A DNA stretch of 64,000 nucleotides from Maricaulis sp. (GCF_030149425.1 NZ_JASBRQ010000068.1:62001-126000), one strand, 5' to 3'; shown: positions 35,175 to 44,015, numbered from the stretch's first letter. The notes: a model not told the origin generated them from the letters alone. A program made the numbers and translations.

Positions 35175-35503
35175 CAACCGGCATCCTCGAGGCAACCGAC
35201 AGCCGCTTCAAAAACCGTATCCAAGTCAACCGCGGCGGCGGTGTCGCCCGCCTCCAGAATGGCGGCCAGCGAGGACAGGCGAACCAAGCCGATATTGGCC
35301 GCTGCGCCTTTCAGCGCGTGCGCGGTTTGGGAAGCCGACCCGGTGTCGCCGCGCCCGGCTTCCTCCTTGTAGGCATGCCGTAGATTTTTGAGATCATCGA
35401 TGAATTGGCCGCGCATTTCGACAAAGGCATCTGAACCAACGGCCGCGATCAGGGTCGATACGATCTGATCATCGAGGTCAGGCTTGGAGCGCCAGTCGGA
35501 CAT
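35174..35503 (-). CDS. HPt phosphotransfer protein
   Basis: The 109-residue four-helix protein has the HPt motif AHALKGAAANIG with phosphorylatable His62. It is the first gene of the chemosensory operon. Stand-alone HPt proteins pass phosphoryl groups between receivers, so it might link CheA-type receivers with an unlinked hybrid kinase or with the receiver-PP2C protein. Partner assignment is inference. Confidence 0.9.
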   Translation of the reverse strand: MSDWRSKPDLDDQIVSTLIAAVGSDAFVEMRGQFIDDLKNLRHAYKEEAGRGDTGSASQTAHALKGAAANIGLVRLSSLAAILEAGDTAAAVDLDTVFEAAVGCLEDAG

Positions 35504-35841
35504 TTTTCTGTTCCCGCAGATTCTGAAAAAAGCACCACCTATAATTGCAGCGCATAGACGAATGATTGTGAGTTGAAACTAAACGATTCTTCTAACCAAA
35601 ACCTAACGACCACAACTCGGCTAAGGTTTTCGGGCTGACTTCACATCTTGTTTTTATTCAAATGCTTAGCCACCAAACCCCCATGATAGTATGTCCCATG
35701 GGTAGAGTCGGACTCTCGTCATAAGTGGTTGTAAAATATAATATGGTTTACCATGACACAGCCGCAGGCACTGGCTGGCCGCGCTAATTTAGCGACGCAT
35801 AAAATATGCGCTGGAAATCCTTGCCAGACACAGTTGGCGCT
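35504..35841. other. Intergenic region with che operon promoter
   Basis: This 338-base stretch has no supported gene. It is richer in A and T than its surroundings and must hold the leftward promoter of the chemosensory operon and the 3' end of the lacI-family transcript. I could not fix -10 and -35 elements with confidence. Two short palindromes near its right end are listed separately. Confidence 0.6.
35782..35810. promoter_or_regulatory. Pair of adjacent short palindromes
   Basis: CGCTAA-T-TTAGCG (35782-35794) and CGCATA-AAA-TATGCG (35796-35810) are two perfect palindromes one base apart, 32-60 bases after the LacI-family stop codon. They may be operator half-sites, or a terminator without a clear T tract. 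Confidence 0.35.
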
Positions 35842-36897
35842 CTAAGCCGGTTTTGCCTTCACCGTGCTCGAGCTGTCGCGGATGATAACCTCGCACGGAA
35901 GCAGGCGCTGTGTCTGCGCAGCATCCTGCTCCGGCTCCGCATTAATTGCGGCGGCCAGGAGATCCACAGCGGCCCCCGCCATATCCGCGATAGGCTGCCT
36001 TACGGTCGTAAGCTGGGGCCAAAGCGTGGTCGCCGTATGCGTGTCGTCAAAACCAGCGACGCTGAGTTCACCGGGCACATCAATGCCCTTGCGGCCCGCG
36101 ACCGCCACGACGGCCGCCGCCATATCATCATTGGACGCGAAAATGGCCGTAGGCGGCTGCCGCAGAGACAAGAGCTGTTCAGCTGCGGCAAGTCCCGAGC
36201 GATAGGTGAAACGCCCTTCGACGATCAAACCGTCATCAAGTCCCACACCGGCTTCCTCCAGCGCGTCCTTGAACCCGCTCAGACGTTGCCGGCTCGCTCC
36301 ATGCCCTGCATCACCGGCAATGAAGCCGAGACGGCGATGCCCCAGATCAAGAAGATGGCGGGTCATGCGTCGCGCCGCATCACGATCATCCGTGCGCACG
36401 CTAGCAAAGAGGTCGGGTTCAAGCTCTGGTGCGATGCGGACACAGGCGATGTCTGCTCGCTCAATCGCACTCATGACGCTGTCGAAGTCACTGACCGGGG
36501 GCGCCACGATCAAACCGTCGAAATTTGAACTCGCCAGCATTCCTTCAATGCCGGCGGCCCACTCCTCATCGGTACTGCCGAAATTCTCGATTACCAGATG
36601 ATATCCGACCTGACGGCACCGGTTCATCAGCCCGATCAGCAATTCGCTGACATAGCCGGGATTGGGATTGTTATAGAGCAGGCCAATAAACAGGCTGCGC
36701 GCCTTGGCCAGGCTGCGGGCAGACAGGTTTGGCTTGTAGTTCAGCTCGCGGATCGCGGCTTCCACGCGCTCGCGCGTTGCCGGCCGCACCCGGTGACCGG
36801 CATTGAGGACGCGAGACACAGTCATCGCGGAAACCCCGGCGAGGTCCGCGACATCCTTGATGGTCGCTCCAGATTGTTTGTTGGCACGCGTTCTCAT
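35842..36897 (-). CDS. LacI family transcriptional regulator
   Basis: The 351-residue protein has an N-terminal LacI helix-turn-helix (TIKDVADLAGVSAMTVSRVLN, about residues 12-32) with the hinge LNYKPNLSARSLA, followed by a periplasmic-binding-protein-like ligand domain (residues 65-335; SNDDMAAAVV, GFDDT). It should bind a sugar or nucleoside-like effector. No sugar operon is adjacent, so targets lie elsewhere or are the gene itself. Confidence 0.92.
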   Translation of the reverse strand: MRTRANKQSGATIKDVADLAGVSAMTVSRVLNAGHRVRPATRERVEAAIRELNYKPNLSARSLAKARSLFIGLLYNNPNPGYVSELLIGLMNRCRQVGYHLVIENFGSTDEEWAAGIEGMLASSNFDGLIVAPPVSDFDSVMSAIERADIACVRIAPELEPDLFASVRTDDRDAARRMTRHLLDLGHRRLGFIAGDAGHGASRQRLSGFKDALEEAGVGLDDGLIVEGRFTYRSGLAAAEQLLSLRQPPTAIFASNDDMAAAVVAVAGRKGIDVPGELSVAGFDDTHTATTLWPQLTTVRQPIADMAGAAVDLLAAAINAEPEQDAAQTQRLLPCEVIIRDSSSTVKAKPA

Positions 36898-36962
36898 CGC
36901 GTGCGATCGGACCAGCCCAATCGCTCGGCGTCAATGCATCACGCACACCACAAGACTGGAAA

Positions 36963-37622
36963 TCAAAGACCGGTAAAGACCTGGAACAGCTTCAGAAGCG
37001 GGCTGTCATAACGCAGCTTGCCACGCGTCAGGGCCAGGCAGATGCACTCATCGCCATCATCGATGCGGATATCATGCTCGGTATCCGGACCAGCTTCCTC
37101 GACATCACCCCGGCAATACTGCTGAGTGCCATCATGGAAGCTGCCCTTGAGCACCAAGGTCAGTTCGGAACCATTATGTCCGTGATGGGGGATAGCCACA
37201 CCCGGCTTGGCCTTGAGCAGCCATAGCTTCTCCTGTTCCGGACCGTCCCAGAGCATCGCCTTTTGCAGGCCCGGGCCGAGAAATTCCCATTTCACATCGC
37301 GATCAATCCCGTCCAGGAAGCTCTTGAGCGCCTCCGGGAGGATGATCTCGCTGTCGATATCATTGGCTGCCATTGGCGTGGTCGCCGCAGCCTGGGCATC
37401 CAGGTCAAAAATATCATCGGCAGAAAAATTGAGCTCGCCCTCGTCGCCGGCCACCATAAGCAGGGCCGCGCCAATGCGCTCAAGCTCAGCTACCCGCTCG
37501 CTGGCGGTGCCGGACAATTCCAGGTGTGACGCGATCAGGACTTCTTCACCGACGCTATCCAGCGATCCGGCGGCATAATCCATATACCAGGCGTCATCCA
37601 TCATGTGGCCGCGCTCGGTCAT
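36963..37622 (-). CDS. chrR: ChrR-type anti-sigma factor lacking the zinc cysteines
   Basis: The 219-residue protein pairs with the upstream RpoE-type sigma factor (4-base overlap, ATGA). The N-terminal anti-sigma domain has MDYAAGSL and a His at residue 33, but the H-x3-C-x2-C zinc site reads H-LEL-S-GT-A: both cysteines are replaced (Ser37, Ala40). His6 and His33 remain. The C-terminal cupin keeps its metal motif (HHGHNGSELTLVLKG, then TEHD). In Rhodobacter sphaeroides ChrR releases RpoE on singlet oxygen. Here zinc binding by the first domain would have to be absent or different. Confidence 0.85.
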   Translation of the reverse strand: MTERGHMMDDAWYMDYAAGSLDSVGEEVLIASHLELSGTASERVAELERIGAALLMVAGDEGELNFSADDIFDLDAQAAATTPMAANDIDSEIILPEALKSFLDGIDRDVKWEFLGPGLQKAMLWDGPEQEKLWLLKAKPGVAIPHHGHNGSELTLVLKGSFHDGTQQYCRGDVEEAGPDTEHDIRIDDGDECICLALTRGKLRYDSPLLKLFQVFTGL

Positions 37623-38203
37623 TCTTGTTCTCCAATACACACGCGCAGTTTTTCCATGGCCAGTCGAATACGGGATTTCACTGTCCCCAGCGGCAGGTCG
37701 AGCTGGTCGGCGATATCACGGTGCGACCGGCCTTCCTTGAACGCGAGGTCCACCACAAGACGTTGATCGTCTGGCAGCGTCGACAAGGCTTCAATTACAG
37801 TTGAAACGTCCTCAGACCGGGAAACCAAGGCATCCGGGGCCGGGTCGTCATTCAGGTGGAAATGCGGATCGTTCTCGTCAAGTTGTTGAGCCCGCGCCGT
37901 TTTCCGGAAATGGTCGATATGCTGGTTGCGCGCAATCGTATAGATCCACGTCGAGGGTGACGCCTTCGACCGGTCATAACTTTCCGCCCGGCGCCAGATT
38001 GTCAGCATCACGTCCTGGGTCAGGTCATCAGCCTGCGCACCGGACAGCCGCCGCTGGACCAGAAAGGTCCGGATCCGCGGCGCGAAATGCTGAAACACCT
38101 GGCGAAATGCATCGCGATCGCGCTCCTTGCCAACCCGCTCAAGCAGGTCAGACAAATCAGCAACGCTCAACGCCGCGGCTGGAAAATTGACGGTCGAAGC
38201 CAT
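37619..38203 (-). CDS. rpoE: ECF sigma factor, RpoE of the RpoE-ChrR group
   Basis: The 194-residue sigma factor has a region 2 with FQHFAPRIRTFL, LTQDVMLTIWRRA and STWIYTIARNQHIDHFRK, and a region 4 with LPDDQRLVVDLAF and LPLGTVKSRIRLAMEKL. It resembles the R. sphaeroides singlet-oxygen sigma factor. The ATG at 38203 gives the family's usual length; an ATG at 38272 lies almost on the predicted transcription start. It is preceded by a promoter of the same type as the divergent lipid operon, so it likely activates its own gene. Confidence 0.92.
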   Translation of the reverse strand: MASTVNFPAAALSVADLSDLLERVGKERDRDAFRQVFQHFAPRIRTFLVQRRLSGAQADDLTQDVMLTIWRRAESYDRSKASPSTWIYTIARNQHIDHFRKTARAQQLDENDPHFHLNDDPAPDALVSRSEDVSTVIEALSTLPDDQRLVVDLAFKEGRSHRDIADQLDLPLGTVKSRIRLAMEKLRVCIGEQE

Positions 38204-38279
38204 CCGGCCCTTTCCGGGGTCGTCAATTGGTGCGTCTTTGGGACGCCTATCTAATTGAGCGGCAACGTACATGTTTCAA

Positions 38280-38307
38280 CATACGATTCCATCACAGAAT
38301 TGGATCA
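38280..38307 (-). promoter_or_regulatory. Predicted RpoE promoter of rpoE-chrR
   Basis: On the minus strand TGATCC (38307-38302) is followed after 16 bases by CGTATG (38285-38280). The divergent promoter has the same -35, the same spacing and the same CGTA core, which supports both. Confidence 0.75.
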
Positions 38308-38322
38308 TCAGAAAAACTTTTG

Positions 38323-38350
38323 TGATCCGCACTGCATTCTAACCCGTAGG
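38323..38350 (+). promoter_or_regulatory. Predicted RpoE promoter of the lipid-modification operon
   Basis: TGATCC (38323-38328), 16 bases, then CGTAGG (38345-38350), 37 bases ahead of the start codon. It is built like the promoter of rpoE itself on the other strand. Confidence 0.75.
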
Positions 38351-38386
38351 AGTTCCCGGGGTTTCCAGAAACCATCGAGGATTTCT

Positions 38387-39754
38387 ATGACGCAATCGAC
38401 GCGGAAAAGCGTAGCCGTTATCGGCTCCGGAATTTCAGGCCTGTCGGCGGCCTGGAGGCTGAGCCAGACGCATGACGTCACCGTCTTCGAGAAAGACGAC
38501 CGGCTTGGCGGACATGCGAATACCCAGCATGTTGTGGTCGACGGCACCGAGGTCGCCGTCGACACCGGGTTTATCGTCTATAATCCCAAGAACTACCCGA
38601 ATTTCACACCGCTGCTGGACGCGCTGGGCGTCGAGAGCGCGGAGAGTGACATGTCGTTTGCCGCGTCCATCGACGATGGCGGTTTTGAATATTCCTCGAA
38701 CTCTCATGGCCTGTTCGCTCAGCGCCGCAACCTCTTGCGTCCGCGCATGTGGGTGATGATTTCCGACCTGTTGCGGCTCTACCGGTCGGCCCAGGACGGC
38801 TCATTGACCAAGGATCCGCGCTCGCTGGACCAGTTCCTGCGCGAGGAAGGCTATTCAGACACGTTCCGGAATGACCACATCCTGCCCATGTGCGCGGCGA
38901 TCTGGTCCTCCCCGGCCGTTCAGATGAAGCAGTATCCGGCCCGGACTTTCTTCGAGTTCTTCCGCAATCACGGCCTTGTCCAGCTGCGGGATCGTCCGAT
39001 GTGGCGCACGGTTCGCGGCGGCAGCCAGAATTACGTCCAACCGCTGGCCGATGCCATTGATGGCGTCATCCATCGCGGAGCAGACGTGCAGAAAATCGAC
39101 CGGACTGTAGACGGTGTCCTGGTTTATCTGGCCGGCCAGGAACCGATGCGTTTCGACGAGGTCGTCCTCGCCTGCCACAGCGACCAGGCCCTCGGTCTGC
39201 TCAGTGATGCGGATGTGCAGGAGCGCGAAATCCTCGGGGCCATCGCCTACAAGCCGAACACCGCCGTGCTGCATACCGATACACGGCTGATGCCCAAGCG
39301 ACGCAAGGCCTGGGCGAGCTGGAACTATATCGAAACCCGCGGCGGCGCTGGGCAGAGTGAGATCAGCCTCACCTACTGGATGAATGCGCTGCAACCGCTG
39401 CCAACGGAAACGCCGGTCCTTGTCACCCTCAACCCGGAACGCCAGCCCGCCCCGGAAACGGTGTTGAAGACGGAAACCTACGCGCATCCTGTCTTTGATG
39501 AAGCCGCAGTGGTGGCCCAGAATCGCATGCCGGAGATCCAGGGTCGCGGTGGCATCTGGTATTGCGGCGCCTGGATGGGGTCGGGCTTCCATGAGGACGG
39601 CCTCCAGGCCGGCCTCGCTGTTGCAGAAGCCTTGGGAGCGCCGGTTCGCCCCTGGGGCCTGGCCGGCAGCACCTCACGTATTCCCTGGCCGAACCATATC
39701 GCCGACACGCCCGTTTTCGAACGCCCCGCCGCTCTTGGAGTTGCCGCGCAATGA
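38387..39754 (+). CDS. FAD-dependent amine-oxidase-like oxidoreductase
   Basis: The 455-residue flavoprotein has the FAD motif VIGSGISGLSAAWRLS and FEKDDRLGGHANT, then the typical DTGFIVYN. It closes with GIWYCGAWMGSGFHEDG, which contacts FAD. Homologues are regularly found with DUF1365 and cyclopropane-fatty-acid-synthase genes and, in R. sphaeroides, in the RpoE regulon, where related genes are tied to modified (furan) fatty acids. The start at 38387 follows GAGG. It overlaps the next gene by 4 bases. Confidence 0.88.
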   Translation: MTQSTRKSVAVIGSGISGLSAAWRLSQTHDVTVFEKDDRLGGHANTQHVVVDGTEVAVDTGFIVYNPKNYPNFTPLLDALGVESAESDMSFAASIDDGGFEYSSNSHGLFAQRRNLLRPRMWVMISDLLRLYRSAQDGSLTKDPRSLDQFLREEGYSDTFRNDHILPMCAAIWSSPAVQMKQYPARTFFEFFRNHGLVQLRDRPMWRTVRGGSQNYVQPLADAIDGVIHRGADVQKIDRTVDGVLVYLAGQEPMRFDEVVLACHSDQALGLLSDADVQEREILGAIAYKPNTAVLHTDTRLMPKRRKAWASWNYIETRGGAGQSEISLTYWMNALQPLPTETPVLVTLNPERQPAPETVLKTETYAHPVFDEAAVVAQNRMPEIQGRGGIWYCGAWMGSGFHEDGLQAGLAVAEALGAPVRPWGLAGSTSRIPWPNHIADTPVFERPAALGVAAQ

Positions 39755-40521
39755 TGCCGCTGCCGGCCTCCATCTATACCGGCGAGGTCGGTCATACGCG
39801 GCTGCGGCCGCGCCATCATGCTTTGCGCTACAAAATGTACTCCATCCTGGTGGATATCGACGGCCCTGATGCCAAACCCAAGGCCGGACCGTTGTTTTCC
39901 ATCGGACCGTTCAACGCGGTCAGCTTTGCTCCGCGCGACCATGGTCGCGGCGATGGCGAGCTGCGGGGTTGGGTCGAGGAAAAACTGCAAGCGGCGGGCG
40001 TTGGCGACACGATCGGCCGCATCCAGCTGCTAACCGCCCCGCGGACCTTTGGCGTCAATTTCAATCCGCTTTCGGTCTTTTTCTGTCACGACCGGGACGA
40101 CCGCCTCGCAGGCATCATCTTCGAGGTCAATAATTTCCACTCCGGTCGCTGCGCCTACGCTTTCCGCGTCGATGACCCGGAGGCCCGGACATTGCGCTTT
40201 GCCTGTTCGAAGGCATTCTTCGTCTCGCCTTTCAACCCGGTAGACGGAGAGTATAATTTCCGTCTCGACCGGGATGAGGATCATTACCGGCTGGGCATCC
40301 AGCTGGTCCGCAACAACCAGATTGAGATGAGCGCGGTGCATCGCGCAGAGCGGCAGCCGCTTACGTCAAGATCTCTACTGGCAACAAAATTCCGACACCC
40401 GTTCAACACGTTATCGATTGTTGGCGCGATCCTGATTGAGGCGTTAAAATTGCGCCTGAAAGGACTTGCCACCCACGCACCACGACGCGGAACAATCGAT
40501 ACCCAATCCCGGAGCCTGTAA
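39751..40521 (+). CDS. DUF1365 family protein
   Basis: The 256-residue protein belongs to DUF1365: SIYTGEVGHTRLRPRHHALRY at the start, then LTAPRTFGVNFNPLSVFFCHD and KAFFVSPFNPVDGEY. Its biochemical role is not established. It always travels with the FAD oxidoreductase and the methyltransferase, and is coupled to both here by 4-base and 1-base overlaps, so it probably acts on the same membrane lipid. Confidence 0.9.
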   Translation: MMPLPASIYTGEVGHTRLRPRHHALRYKMYSILVDIDGPDAKPKAGPLFSIGPFNAVSFAPRDHGRGDGELRGWVEEKLQAAGVGDTIGRIQLLTAPRTFGVNFNPLSVFFCHDRDDRLAGIIFEVNNFHSGRCAYAFRVDDPEARTLRFACSKAFFVSPFNPVDGEYNFRLDRDEDHYRLGIQLVRNNQIEMSAVHRAERQPLTSRSLLATKFRHPFNTLSIVGAILIEALKLRLKGLATHAPRRGTIDTQSRSL

Positions 40522-41753
40522 TGGACCTGACCTCAGAACACATGCAGGGCGAACCGCGCCAGCCGTCCGCCGGACCGATTGATCGCCTGGTGGAAGCCTG
40601 GCTCGGCAAGGCAATGGCCCGTGTCGAAGACGTTCGCCTCATGGTCCGGCTGCCCTCCGGGTATCGCTTTGTCTGTGGTCACCCGGATGCATCGCGCGAT
40701 ATCGAATGGTCGCTGAAGCGGTGGAACGCCCTACTGCGCGTGGCATCCAGCGGCGCGCTCGGTTTTGCCGAAGGCTATATCAATGACGAGTGGGACACGC
40801 CCGACCTGCAGACGCTCCTGACGACACTGTCGGGCGAGCTCGACAAGATCCAGACGGCACAACGCCGCGGCGGACCGAGCCGGCTCCTGGCTCGCCTGAA
40901 GCACCTGCGCAATGCCAATACGCGCAAGGGCAGCCGTCGCAATATCTCCTTCCATTACGACCTCGGAAACACGTTCTACAGCCACTGGCTGGACGAAACG
41001 ATGACCTATTCCTCCGCGGTCTTCGACCAGCTCGACGAACCGCTGGCCGACGCCCAACGCCGGAAATACCGGCGCATCTGCGATCAGCTTGAGCTGAAAC
41101 CGGGTCAGAGCGTGCTTGAGATCGGCTGCGGCTGGGGCGGTTTTGCCGAAGTAGCTGCGGGCGAATACGGTGCCCGGGTTACCGGCGTCACCTTATCCAA
41201 GGAGCAATTGGACTTCGCACAGCAGCGCATGTTGCGCCTGGGTCTCGCCGATCAGGTCGATCTGCGCCTGCAGGATTACCGCGACATCCCGGAAACCTTC
41301 GATGCGATCGCGTCAATCGAGATGTTTGAGGCAGTGGGCGAAGAACACTGGCCGGTGTATTTCAAGAAGCTGCAATCCTGTCTCAAGCCGGGCGGCAAGG
41401 CGGCCCTGCAGATCATCACCATCCGTGAGCAGGATTTCGAAGGCTACCGCCACGCGGTCGACTTCATCCAGAAATACATCTTCCCGGGCGGCATGCTGCC
41501 GCCCCCGGTCAAGCTTGAGGAACTGGCTCAGGACGCGGGACTGATCAGCGATGATATCTGCATGTTCGCACCGAGCTATGCGGAAACCCTGCGCCGCTGG
41601 CACGAGGATTTCGATGCCGACTGGGCGCGAATTGAGCCGCTCGGCTTCGATCAGCGCTTCCGCCGGATCTGGAAATACTATCTGGCCTATTGCGAGGCGG
41701 GCTTTGACACCGGCCGCATCGATGTCGGCCAGTTTATCTATCGCAATCCCTAG
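40521..41753 (+). CDS. Cyclopropane-fatty-acyl-phospholipid synthase-like methyltransferase
   Basis: The 410-residue SAM-dependent enzyme has the N-terminal lipid-binding region, then FHYDLGNTFYSHWLDETMTYS, the SAM motif VLEIGCGWGGFAEVAA, and VDFIQKYIFPGGMLPP. These are the marks of the Cfa family. It would add a methyl or methylene group to an unsaturated fatty acyl chain of a membrane phospholipid. Position third in an RpoE-controlled operon points to membrane protection from singlet oxygen or related stress. A furan-fatty-acid role (as for UfaM in Rhodobacter) is an alternative to plain cyclopropanation. Confidence 0.9.
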   Translation: MDLTSEHMQGEPRQPSAGPIDRLVEAWLGKAMARVEDVRLMVRLPSGYRFVCGHPDASRDIEWSLKRWNALLRVASSGALGFAEGYINDEWDTPDLQTLLTTLSGELDKIQTAQRRGGPSRLLARLKHLRNANTRKGSRRNISFHYDLGNTFYSHWLDETMTYSSAVFDQLDEPLADAQRRKYRRICDQLELKPGQSVLEIGCGWGGFAEVAAGEYGARVTGVTLSKEQLDFAQQRMLRLGLADQVDLRLQDYRDIPETFDAIASIEMFEAVGEEHWPVYFKKLQSCLKPGGKAALQIITIREQDFEGYRHAVDFIQKYIFPGGMLPPPVKLEELAQDAGLISDDICMFAPSYAETLRRWHEDFDADWARIEPLGFDQRFRRIWKYYLAYCEAGFDTGRIDVGQFIYRNP

Positions 41754-41867
41754 CCGCTCATAATAAATTACTGATCCGCTGCACGCATGGTGAACAAGTG
41801 CAGCGGCTGGAAGCGGAGTTTTTACCTCTGCCCGCTAGCGTCCGTCCCAATAAGAATGGGATGGGTA

Positions 41868-44015
41868 ATGCGTAAACCGCTCGAAAAACGGCTCGCACTA
41901 TATCTAAGCGCCGCAGCGATCTTATCGCTGATCGCGTCCGTGCTGACGATCTACTTCTTCGTCGGCACGCTGAACCGCAACGCAGCCGAGACAGATCGCA
42001 GGCTGATTACTGCGGGTATTGAAGCCGCGGCCCGGCAGAATGAAATCTGGGCGGCTGATTATGGCTGGTGGGACGAAGCTCTGCTTCTTTTCAATGCCGG
42101 CAGTACTGAAATCCTCAGCTCCGCGATGGCCTCGCCCTTCGAGGACCACAGCGCCTTCGACCTTATTTCACTGTCCGAACCCGGCAATGATCGCAGCTTC
42201 GGCTGGCGTCGAGATACCGGTCAGAAAGTCCATCACAGCCTGCTGAGCGCGGAGACGCTGGATTCGCTTAGGGCCGGATTGCAGGCGGGACGCGAGCGCT
42301 CGGAATTCATCGTCAGTCAGTTTGTTGACCTCGACGGTCAACTTTATCTTTTCTCGGTCAGCACACTGGGAGAAAGCGATGCACGGGGGGAGCTCGACCC
42401 CCAGACAGCGCCGATCATTGTGGTTGGTACCCGTATCGACAAGGAATTCGTTAGCGCGCTGGAGCAGAACTTTCTGATCCACGACATCCGCCTGGTAGAG
42501 GAGGAGCTCCGCCCGGTGGCCGGGGCCGTGCCGTTGAACAACCACCTTGGCGAGGCTGTCGGCGAGTTTGTCTGGACGCCCTCCAAGCCCGGGATCGAAA
42601 CGCTGCGGGTCGCAATGGTGCCGATCGTCGGCTACATCCTCGTTTTCATGCTGGCCTTCCACGTCATGCGCCGTCGTGTGCGCCGTATGGCGCGACGGTC
42701 CGAAGCCAATGAGCGCCGGGCTCGCCGCGCGGCCGCTCGCGATGCTCTGACCGGGCTGTCCAATCGCCAGGGCTTCAACCAGTATATTGCCCGCCCGGCC
42801 TCTCGGAGCGCCGCCCAGAGTGGCGAAGCTGCCGTAATCTATGTCGACCTCAACGGCTTCAAGGCGGTAAACGACAAAGCGGGCCACCAGGCTGGCGATA
42901 TTGTCCTGAAAACGGTGGCCAACCGGTTCCGCAAGAGCATGCCCGCACATGTCCACATCGCCCGGATTGGTGGCGATGAATTCGCCTGTGTCGTGCTGGG
43001 CAAGGATGCATCGGAACGGGCGCTCGAGCTGGCTCGGACGATCTCTGAGTTTCTGGCTGAGCCCGTTGAAGCACAGGGCCGGAATTATGATATCGGCGGC
43101 GCCATCGGCGTCAGCTGGTCCACGCTCGAGCAACCGCGCGCGTTCAAGGAGCTGGTTGAAGAGGCCGACATGGCCATGTACCGCGCCAAGGCGGAACAGC
43201 TCGATCAGCCTCTGACCTATGACTGTTCGCTCGGCATTGAACACAATCGCCGCCGCGATCTTGAAGCCGATATGGAAGCCGGTCTGGAGCGCAATGAGTT
43301 CTATGTCGTCTATCAGCCCATCGTGGATGCCAATGACGGGACCATCCGCTCGGTTGAAGCGCTGGCACGTTGGGAACACCCGACGCGGGGTGCTGTTCCT
43401 CCCGATGTCTTCATTCCGATCGCCGAGCGCTCGAAACTGATCCAGAAACTGGGTGATTTCGTTCTCGACACAGTGTGTCAGGACTTCGCCGCCTGCTCCG
43501 AGCATACGGTGTCGATCAACCTGTCGCCGGCCCAGCTCAACAGCGCCGATGTCTGTGAACGCTATGTCGCCAAGCTGGAAGCCGCCGGCCTGTCGCCGGA
43601 GTTGATCGAGATCGAGCTGACCGAAGCCGTCCTCGTTGATGACTTTGAACGGGCCCGCGAGCGCCTGCTGCAATTTGCTGCGGCTGGCTTCCGCCTCAAT
43701 CTCGATGATTTCGGAACCGGTTTTGCCGGCATGGGCTATCTGCACCAGGTCCCGTTCAACAAGATCAAGATCGACAAGAGTTTCGTTCGCTCGATCGGCA
43801 AGGGCGACGGGTCCAACAAGATGCTGCAGGCGATGTCGCTGCTCGGCGACGCCTTGCAGAAAGATCTCGTTGCTGAAGGTGTTGAAACCGAAGGGCAGGC
43901 TTCCCTCCTGCGCCTGCTCGGCTTCCGCTATCTCCAGGGTTGGCATTTCGGCCGTCCGCTGACCGCTTCCGCCCTGCGCCAACACTTGCGCGACCACAAG
44001 CGCCAGGCGGGCTGA
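41868..44015 (+). CDS. GGDEF-EAL protein with CHASE4-like sensor
   Basis: The 715-residue inner-membrane protein has two transmembrane helices (about 11-31 and 252-272) enclosing a periplasmic domain like CHASE4 (AADYGWWDEAL). The GGDEF domain has an intact RIGGDEF site but lacks the RxxD inhibitory site (PAHV instead). The EAL domain keeps EALARWE, LTEAVLV, LDDFGTG, KIDKSF and VAEGVE. It could make or break cyclic di-GMP; which dominates cannot be told. Start at 41868 preferred for its position just before the first membrane helix. It is not in an operon with its neighbours. Confidence 0.92.
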   Translation: MRKPLEKRLALYLSAAAILSLIASVLTIYFFVGTLNRNAAETDRRLITAGIEAAARQNEIWAADYGWWDEALLLFNAGSTEILSSAMASPFEDHSAFDLISLSEPGNDRSFGWRRDTGQKVHHSLLSAETLDSLRAGLQAGRERSEFIVSQFVDLDGQLYLFSVSTLGESDARGELDPQTAPIIVVGTRIDKEFVSALEQNFLIHDIRLVEEELRPVAGAVPLNNHLGEAVGEFVWTPSKPGIETLRVAMVPIVGYILVFMLAFHVMRRRVRRMARRSEANERRARRAAARDALTGLSNRQGFNQYIARPASRSAAQSGEAAVIYVDLNGFKAVNDKAGHQAGDIVLKTVANRFRKSMPAHVHIARIGGDEFACVVLGKDASERALELARTISEFLAEPVEAQGRNYDIGGAIGVSWSTLEQPRAFKELVEEADMAMYRAKAEQLDQPLTYDCSLGIEHNRRRDLEADMEAGLERNEFYVVYQPIVDANDGTIRSVEALARWEHPTRGAVPPDVFIPIAERSKLIQKLGDFVLDTVCQDFAACSEHTVSINLSPAQLNSADVCERYVAKLEAAGLSPELIEIELTEAVLVDDFERARERLLQFAAAGFRLNLDDFGTGFAGMGYLHQVPFNKIKIDKSFVRSIGKGDGSNKMLQAMSLLGDALQKDLVAEGVETEGQASLLRLLGFRYLQGWHFGRPLTASALRQHLRDHKRQAG

